Assembly: GCF_037392515.1 (NCBI RefSeq)
Contig: NC_090290.1
Span: 34,431,753-34,495,752 of the forward strand
Length of the DNA: 64,000 nt
Source of the DNA: Haliotis asinina
Lineage: Eukaryota > Mollusca > Gastropoda > Lepetellida > Haliotidae
Direction: 5' to 3'
Part shown: piece by piece, positions 61,801-64,000 of the stretch
Layout of the letters: each line of letters opens with the position of its first letter
How positions within the stretch are numbered: position 1 is the stretch's first letter
Position numbers and translations under genes: made by a program
Notes under the pieces: generated by a model
Told to the model about the DNA's origin: nothing
Database searches by the model: none
The model's input: only the letters and a program-made list of their open reading frames with translations

Positions 61801-63722
61801 ATGAGCGGAAAATCGTGACACAAGCTGTCAAAGCTGTCAAACTTATATTTGACCCAACTCACAACTTAAAGTCGGAATACAGCCTCCTCCCTGCAGGCCG
61901 CCGCTGCGAAGTTCCAATTGTGAAAACTAAAAGAACCCTACATCCTGCATTCCAAGTACCATATCTCTTTTAAACAAATGTGAAGATATTTAAATCAATG
62001 GATATATGTAAATATGTACAAAGTGTATATTACTGATGTGTCAGTAGCCCCGCTGATGTAACACAAATTCTTCAACAGACATGAAAGTATTATTCTATTC
62101 TATTCTATTCTATTCTATTCTATTCTATTCTATTCTATTCTATTCTATTCTATTCTATTCTATTCTATTCTATTCAGGCTGGGCGCATCATCATCACGTA
62201 CCAGACCCATTCAGGCCGTATTGTCCGGTGGCTCATCTGGGGTGTCATCACGGTAGGAAGGATGCTAGTTCTTGTATATAAGCAAACTGTGACGATTCAG
62301 GTTAGAATTGATCTCCAGCCACCCTTGCTTGTCGTAAGAGGCGATTGACGGGATCGGGTGGTCAGGCTGGCTGACTTGGTCGACACATGTCATCGTATCC
62401 CCACTGCGTAGATCGATGCTCATAATGTTGATCACTGGTTTGTCTGGTCCGGCCTGCTTATTTGCAGGCTGCCGTGATGTTGTTGGAATGTTGCTTGGTG
62501 CGGCGTAAAACAACAAGGCAATAAAACAAAATAGAGGTGGTCTTAGTAATAGGGCGACATCACGATAGGGAGAATTTCATACTTGTATTTTTCCACATTT
62601 GCCTATAGTCAGAGGCGATGTTATGTGTGAGGTTGTGAAATAGTTGACGGAGTTTCGTAGTATTCTGGCATTAATCACTTGTCTGTCATGTCCAAATCAG
62701 CTTGGTTATTTGCTAGGATGGGTGTTTCACAAACAATACGCTGCTGTCGGTGTGGGGTGATACAAGAAATATAGTCTATGCCTCAGAGATGCCTAGAGTT
62801 GAACATAGAAACCCAACTCACTAACTCCGAGCCGGCCAGTTAATGTTCCCTTCTTCGGCAAGGAAATAGGAAGAACCATCTTTACAATGTTGAGATGTGT
62901 GGCAACTTCTAAATAAATCAAGAACGTTGAAAAAAAAACCCATTTCATTACATATGTCTTTTAACCTCATTTGCTGCAAATACTGCACAGCTCCTAGGAT
63001 CAAGACCACTGAATCTGTTGTTCTTAATACCAGACAAGCGAGCAGTGACCATTGCAGTTTCAAATGTTCAATATTGAGGATTAAACATTACAAGGTTGAG
63101 ATGTGTGGCAACGTCTAATCAAGGAAGGTGAAAAAAAATATTTATTACATGTTTCTTTTTAGGGAGCGATTGCTGCATTGCTTTGCAAGGGTAGTCAAAA
63201 CGATGGCTGGATTCCTATAAATAAAAACCTGTGGTAAGTCTAGGGTTCTGGCATTAAGCTATATACGTTCACACTAATGTTCATACCACAAAGTCCTGTG
63301 AGTCTGCTTTCGTCTACCACAAATTATAACTCATTTATCATTTATCGTTAAATCTTATGTTGTCTTAATTCTAGGGTATATTAATCCACCGTTGATATAT
63401 GAATGTATGATACGGTTGAAATGTCATAGCCAGAAGAACCAATTTGCTCAGAAGATCAATCACTTGTTTATCGTCCCCAGATTTGACTAATGTACGGACC
63501 ACTATAATACATATAGCTTATAAGTGAGGCGTTCAACAATGGGGAAATCGTTTTAGATAAAACAATTTAATATGTATAAATAAATAGTAATGCCGTCTTT
63601 ATTTTCCAGGTCTGTTTCCTTCGTGTTGGTGACGGCTAGTTTTGCCTTCTTCCTTCTGTCGGCCATGTATGTAGTAATGGACATCGTCCACTGGTGGGAG
63701 GGCGGGCCCTTCGTCTATCCAG
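37800..63722 (+). CDS. HGSNAT: HGSNAT: heparan-alpha-glucosaminide N-acetyltransferase, 3' end beyond window
   Basis: Sixteen exons encode about 601 residues. Known function: this lysosomal multi-pass enzyme passes acetyl groups from cytosolic acetyl-CoA to terminal glucosamine of heparan sulfate in the lumen during its breakdown. Seen: a signal peptide ([10 protein letters not shown] continuing VSGVLSQ across the intron), a lumenal domain with a CVRC motif, a first membrane helix, a Lys-rich cytosolic loop, [10 protein letters not shown], then FVNYGGG and [18 protein letters not shown] holding the Asn and His that match catalytic Asn258/His269 of human HGSNAT, and further membrane helices with [12 protein letters not shown] and [13 protein letters not shown] motifs. 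About 60 C-terminal residues are missing at the window edge. Exons 4 and 5 do not join in phase, so one small exon is unlocated. Confidence 0.93.
38704..38830 (-). repeat. SINE family B copy, antisense
   Basis: GCGAGTGAGTGAGATTTG, ACACCAGAAGTGGGCTTCAC and GTGGGGAATCGAACCCGGGC. The A-box end is lost. Confidence 0.83.
39388..39545 (-). repeat. SINE family B copy, nearly intact, antisense
   Basis: GAGTGAGTGAGGTATTTGCG (tail), GGGGACACTAGAAAAGGGCT, GTGGGGAATCGAACTTGGGT (B box) and CTTTAACCACTAGGCTAAGG (A box). Confidence 0.88.
40109..40217. mobile_element. Palindromic MITE-like element P1, copy 2
   Basis: Arms GGTCTAGATTTTCGATGCTC and GAGTGCTTCGAAAATATAGG flank CGTAAGTTAATGTTAATGTA. It matches copy 1 at 29785-29891 in arms and centre and lacks coding capacity. 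Confidence 0.75.
41510..41785 (+). repeat. SINE-like family F, copy 3
   Basis: CAGACCTGTCCTACAACGAA, TGCCTCTGTTCACCCAGCAG, AAAATGGGTATTCGGTGGGA and CTTTGAGCAGGATATTAAGA align with copies 1 and 2. It ends TTAATTATCATTAAG. Confidence 0.68.
43123..43241. mobile_element. Palindromic MITE-like element P2, copy 1
   Basis: ATTCTCGAAACGTTCGTAGC at the left is the inverse of GCTACGAACGTTTCGAGAAT at the right, exact over 20 bases. The centre has CCATTCGTAACACATTTTCG. A second copy is at 49247-49352. Confidence 0.82.
43545..43890 (+). repeat. Two partial SINE family A copies in a row
   Basis: The first (43545-43682) has AGTCTTCAGCAACGTATACT and GACTGCCGCCATACAGCTGG. The second (43700-43890) has GCGGGATCGGGTGGTCAGAC, TCATGATGTTGATCACTGGA and TGCTGTCATACAGCTGGGAG. 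Both end in AACAACA-type tails. Confidence 0.85.
45529..45995 (+). mobile_element. CR1/L2-type LINE fragment, reverse-transcriptase C-terminus, decayed
   Basis: Conceptual translation starts [20 protein letters not shown] then VQNITARLV and [10 protein letters not shown], the 'LDYCN.LL...P...I..LQ..QN.AARLV......LHWLPV' motif of CR1/L2/Rex-like LINEs. Stops and a frameshift follow. The next frame gives [13 protein letters not shown] and [10 protein letters not shown], like the usual 'WN.LP..LR' and 'F...LK..LF' end. It is a dead 5'-truncated copy. Confidence 0.8.
47438..47597 (+). repeat. SINE family B copy, intact reference copy
   Basis: GGTGGGGTAGCCTAGTGGTT (A box), CCGGGTTCGATTCCCCACAT (B box), AATGTGTGAAGCCCATTTTC, GTTGCTGGAATATTGCTAAA and AGCGGCGTAAAACTAAACTC with (ACTC)n. 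The clearest tRNA-like head in the window. Confidence 0.92.
47590..48000 (+). repeat. Degenerate minisatellite downstream of a SINE B tail
   Basis: Units of roughly 40-50 bases built on TTTAACTATGCACTGTATAC and GTTACATATC recur eight or nine times with heavy divergence (for example near 47625, 47665, 47770, 47808, 47910, 47940 and 47970). It begins in the (ACTC)n tail of the SINE. Confidence 0.75.
48733..48940 (-). repeat. SINE family A copy
   Basis: GTGAGTGAGTGAGTTTAGTT, TTACGCCGCACTCAGCAATA, AATAATCGAGTCTGGACCAG, GAGCATCGATCTGCGCAATT and GACCACCCGATCCCGTTATT. Well preserved except for the far end. Confidence 0.93.
49247..49352. mobile_element. Palindromic MITE-like element P2, copy 2
   Basis: Left arm ATCCTCAAAACGTTCGTGGC (diverged) and right arm GCTACGAACGTTTCGAGAAT (identical to copy 1), with CCATTCGTAACACTTTGGCT in the centre. 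Confidence 0.8.
51095..51270 (-). repeat. SINE family A copy
   Basis: CACACTCAGCAATATTCCAG, CTATATGGCGGAGGTCT, CATGAGCATCGAACTACG and CATGTGTCAACCAGGTCAGC. Confidence 0.87.
52000..52165 (+). repeat. SINE family A copy, strongly diverged
   Basis: GTCGACTAACGGGATCAGGT, TTGCGTAGATCGACGCCAAG, CTGTCGATTATCTACAAATG and GTCGTATAGCCGAATGTTTT. It ends about 90 bases before HGSNAT exon 2. Confidence 0.65.
52254..52462 (+). CDS. HGSNAT: HGSNAT exon 2: lumenal domain
   Basis: Acceptor TATATTGCAG; donor CGG/GTACGG. Encodes [20 protein letters not shown] (signal end and linker), then [20 protein letters not shown] and TTQCVR. The last part matches the lumenal segment of HGSNAT before its Cys-x-x-Cys. Two N-glycosylation sequons (NSS, NTS). 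Confidence 0.8.
52878..53005 (+). CDS. HGSNAT: HGSNAT exon 3: lumenal domain
   Basis: Acceptor CCATTTCCAG; donor CAG/GTGAGA. Starts with the second Cys of CVRC (CPLRQTDTI) and continues [15 protein letters not shown]. Phase joins exons 2 and 4. Confidence 0.8.
53145..53425 (-). repeat. Dispersed repeat family E, copy 2 (inverted)
   Basis: CAGCTGGCCATCAGGGCCTG, GATGGATCGTGGACGATTCC, ACATTAATAAAGAAAAAGGG and CGAGCCGGCGGTTATTTCGA are the reverse complement of blocks in copy 1 (25640-26060), in matching order. Confidence 0.8.
53535..53653 (+). CDS. HGSNAT: HGSNAT exon 4: lumenal domain
   Basis: Acceptor CTGTTCCAG; donor TCC/GTAAGT. Encodes [20 protein letters not shown] and [17 protein letters not shown], aligning with 'LEYRFGEFGNYSL' and 'ACDLAVNEDPV' of human HGSNAT. 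Leaves one base, which the next recognised exon does not accept. Confidence 0.87.
54360..54508 (+). repeat. SINE family B copy
   Basis: GGGTGGGGTAGCCTAGTGGT, ACGTTCGCTGGTCACGCCGT, AGACCCGGTTCGGTTCGA (B box with small duplication), a C-rich run and GATATTGTTGGAATATAGCT. Confidence 0.87.
54848..54972 (+). CDS. HGSNAT: HGSNAT exon 5: first membrane helix
   Basis: Acceptor TTATCAACAG; donor CAG/GTCAGT. Encodes [20 protein letters not shown] then [16 protein letters not shown], a long hydrophobic helix where HGSNAT has its first transmembrane span. Downstream phase is right; upstream phase does not match exon 4, so its start or a missing small exon is uncertain. Confidence 0.75.
55594..55675 (+). 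CDS. HGSNAT: HGSNAT exon 6: cytosolic loop
   Basis: Acceptor GACATTACAG; donor GTG/GTAGGT. Encodes [20 protein letters not shown] and SEANNSV. Phase fits both sides. It corresponds to the human 'SSRETDRLINSE' region. Confidence 0.7.
55833..55957. mobile_element. Mariner-type MITE with 27-base inverted ends
   Basis: ATACTGACGGAAACAAATAA (left) is inverse to TTATTTGTTTCCCTCAGTAT (right), extending to GGGAAC/GTTCCC. It is flanked by TA on the left and TAAT on the right, as expected for TA target duplication. 125 bases with no coding capacity; lies in HGSNAT intron 6. Confidence 0.85.
56268..56377 (+). CDS. HGSNAT: HGSNAT exon 7: cytosolic loop to [10 protein letters not shown]
   Basis: Acceptor ATGTTCAG; donor AGG/GTACGA. 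Encodes [19 protein letters not shown], a Lys-rich stretch and [10 protein letters not shown], the motif that opens the DUF5009/acyltransferase membrane domain. Confidence 0.93.
56546..56653 (+). CDS. HGSNAT: HGSNAT exon 8: catalytic Asn/His exon
   Basis: Acceptor TATCTTCAG; donor TTG/GTACGT. Encodes [20 protein letters not shown] then [15 protein letters not shown]. Asn of VNYGGG and His of EHPPW keep the 11-residue spacing of human Asn258 and His269, which carry out acetyl transfer. Confidence 0.96.
57045..57238 (-). repeat. SINE family A copy
   Basis: GCCGCACTCAGCAATATTCC, TAAATAATCGAGTCAGACGA, GTATGAGCATTGATATGCGC and GACCACCCGATCCTGTTAGT. Confidence 0.9.
57416..57564 (+). CDS. HGSNAT: HGSNAT exon 9: membrane domain
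   Basis: Acceptor CTTTCAAG; donor GAC/GTAAGT. Encodes [20 protein letters not shown] and [21 protein letters not shown] matches the conserved 'FVFIMG' of the family. Confidence 0.94.
58096..58208 (+). CDS. HGSNAT: HGSNAT exon 10: membrane domain
   Basis: Acceptor TGCTTGCCAG; donor GCG/GTGCGT. Encodes [20 protein letters not shown] and [12 protein letters not shown]. '[14 protein letters not shown]' is close to human 'VRIPGVLQRLGVTY'. Confidence 0.95.
58475..58685 (+). repeat. SINE family A copy, diverged
   Basis: AACCCATGCTTGTCGTAACT, GGAACAGGGTGGTCAGGATC, TGACACATGTCATCGTATCC and CCTGGTCCAGACTCGACTAT, with CACTCACTCC at the end. 58845-58900 is a short CACTCTTC-type simple repeat. Confidence 0.85.
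59304..59425 (+). CDS. HGSNAT: HGSNAT exon 11: membrane helix
   Basis: Acceptor TTTTTTTCAG; donor CAC/GTAAGC. Encodes [20 protein letters not shown] and [12 protein letters not shown], matching '[15 protein letters not shown]' of human HGSNAT. Confidence 0.95.
59684..60093 (+). repeat. Two SINE family A copies
   Basis: 59684-59792 holds the 3' third (GGTCCAGACTCGATTATTTA, GACCGCCGCCATATAGCTGG, long CACT tail). 59903-60093 is a larger copy (TGACTTGGTTGACACATGTC, TGTTGATCACTGGATTGTCT, GCGGCGTAAAACTAAATTCA). Confidence 0.9.
60399..60525 (+). CDS. HGSNAT: HGSNAT exon 12: lumenal loop
   Basis: Acceptor TGTTTACAG; donor CAG/GTACGT. Encodes [20 protein letters not shown] then [11 protein letters not shown] and [10 protein letters not shown], almost residue for residue the human 'GYLGPGGIGD...[24 protein letters not shown]'. 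The NCT sequon is conserved. Confidence 0.97.
61172..61258 (+). CDS. HGSNAT: HGSNAT exon 13
   Basis: Acceptor ATGTTCCAG; donor CAG/GTATGT; 29 codons. Encodes [20 protein letters not shown] and VFLCFLGVQ. 'YDPEGILG' is invariant in the family. Confidence 0.96.
61525..62090 (+). mobile_element. Non-LTR retrotransposon 3' end, decayed, in HGSNAT intron 13
   Basis: In shifting frames the DNA reads [10 protein letters not shown], then [34 protein letters not shown] and [20 protein letters not shown], then [13 protein letters not shown]. This is the C-terminal end of LINE reverse transcriptases seen in fish and molluscs ('YLG..LD..L', 'QQRL..LRKL', 'KI.G', 'GRR...P..KT.R'). A stop and at least one frameshift mark it as dead. 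It runs into a (TATTC)n tail. Confidence 0.82.
62091..62175 (+). repeat. (TATTC)17 array, probable LINE tail used as splice-site tract
   Basis: Exactly 17 uninterrupted TATTC units (85 bases). It follows the LINE 3' end directly and is followed directly by AG and exon 14 of HGSNAT, so the array supplies the pyrimidine-rich tract of the acceptor. Confidence 0.97.
62178..62252 (+). CDS. HGSNAT: HGSNAT exon 14
   Basis: Acceptor is the last TATTC unit plus AG; donor ACG/GTAGGA; 25 codons. Encodes [20 protein letters not shown] then WGVIT, matching human 'AGKILLYYKARTKDILIRF'. Confidence 0.93.
62293..62518 (+). repeat. SINE family A copy
   Basis: TTGCTTGTCGTAAGAGGCGA, GACGGGATCGGGTGGTCAGG, GACACATGTCATCGTATCCC, TAATGTTGATCACTGG and GTGCGGCGTAAAACAACAAG. 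Confidence 0.9.
62884..63162 (+). repeat. Duplicated 3' splice-site region before HGSNAT exon 15
   Basis: GTTGAGATGTGTGGCAAC occurs at 62889 and 63095 (offset 206). Both are followed by TCTAA..., a run of A, TTACATATGTCTTTTAA or TTACATGTTTCTTTTTAG, and then ..TTGCTGCA. The downstream copy is the working acceptor; the upstream copy has AA in place of AG. Confidence 0.75.
63163..63233 (+). CDS. HGSNAT: HGSNAT exon 15
   Basis: Acceptor TTCTTTTTAG; donor GTG/GTAAGT. Encodes [20 protein letters not shown] and KNL, matching human 'VSENEGFIPVNKNLW'. Confidence 0.95.
63610..63722 (+). CDS. HGSNAT: HGSNAT exon 16 (last in window)
   Basis: Acceptor ATTTTCCAG; donor CAG/GTAAAT. Encodes [20 protein letters not shown] and [17 protein letters not shown], matching human '[23 protein letters not shown]' and 'GTPFFYPG'. 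The next exon would begin with the MNSI-type sequence near the C-terminus and lies past 64000; 63723-64000 is intron. Confidence 0.95.
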
Positions 63723-64000
63723 GTAAATCACATGCTGCACGTGTTCTGTAGTTTGAGAAGTATATACTTTCCTGGTTTAGAACAGGTCACCCACATCATT
63801 GTCTTGTCCTGCGAGATGACAGACCAGTTCATTATTTGTATGTGTACTCTTGATTTTGATTGGCAAAACATGTCAATTTGCTAACTAAAAATATACTAGT
63901 CCCGGCTTGACATAAATTCTTCACTTTCGTGAATCGCATAATTTAAAGTTCATTGCATTTACACCATTTAACCTCTTACCTAGCCTTCCAAAATGAGATG

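Overview
The window is nuclear DNA of an intron-rich animal, most likely a vetigastropod mollusc such as an abalone (Haliotis). The genes are split into many short exons with GT-AG introns. The background is AT-rich and carries dozens of copies of two SINE-like families whose tails read (ACTC)n after a conserved GGCGTAAAAC block. From general knowledge, repeats of this type are common in abalone genomic clones; the species call is an inference.

Two plus-strand genes can be reconstructed exon by exon. Gene 1 (coding exons 5134-29087, 18 exons, 1043 residues, phases consistent throughout) encodes a lipid-anchor-type N-terminus (Met-Gly-Cys-Gly), a DUF4062 domain, a NACHT/AAA-like P-loop NTPase and a C-terminal helical TPR-like region. 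This is the architecture of nephrocystin-3-like and 'TPR repeat-containing protein DDB_G0287407-like' proteins. A likely non-coding first exon ends at 3443, with an RFX X-box-like motif at 3277-3290. A poly(A) signal lies at 30106-30115.

Gene 2 is HGSNAT (heparan-alpha-glucosaminide N-acetyltransferase), the lysosomal membrane acetyltransferase. A signal-peptide exon at 37800-37866 is separated by a 14.4 kb intron from lumenal-domain exons starting at 52254. Membrane-domain exons then run to 63722, and the last about 60 residues lie beyond the right edge. The catalytic Asn and His are present. One exon junction (exon 4 to exon 5) does not keep phase, so a small exon is missing from the model.

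Between and inside the genes are repeats: SINE family A (not obviously tRNA-headed), SINE family B (tRNA-like A and B boxes), family F (a third SINE-like family), family E (an inverted pair 28 kb apart), two palindromic MITE-like families, one mariner-type MITE, two non-LTR retrotransposon 3' ends and several minisatellites.

The most unusual feature is that repeats are built from, or supply, gene-processing signals. A 16-unit minisatellite before gene 1 copies its start-codon region and the adjoining 3' splice site. A second minisatellite copies the 5' splice site of exon 14 eleven times. The (TATTC)17 tail of a LINE fragment forms the 3' splice-site region of HGSNAT exon 14. A SINE tail forms the 3' splice-site region of gene 1 exon 7. 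I saw no complete rRNA, functional tRNA gene, CRISPR array or intact autonomous transposon.
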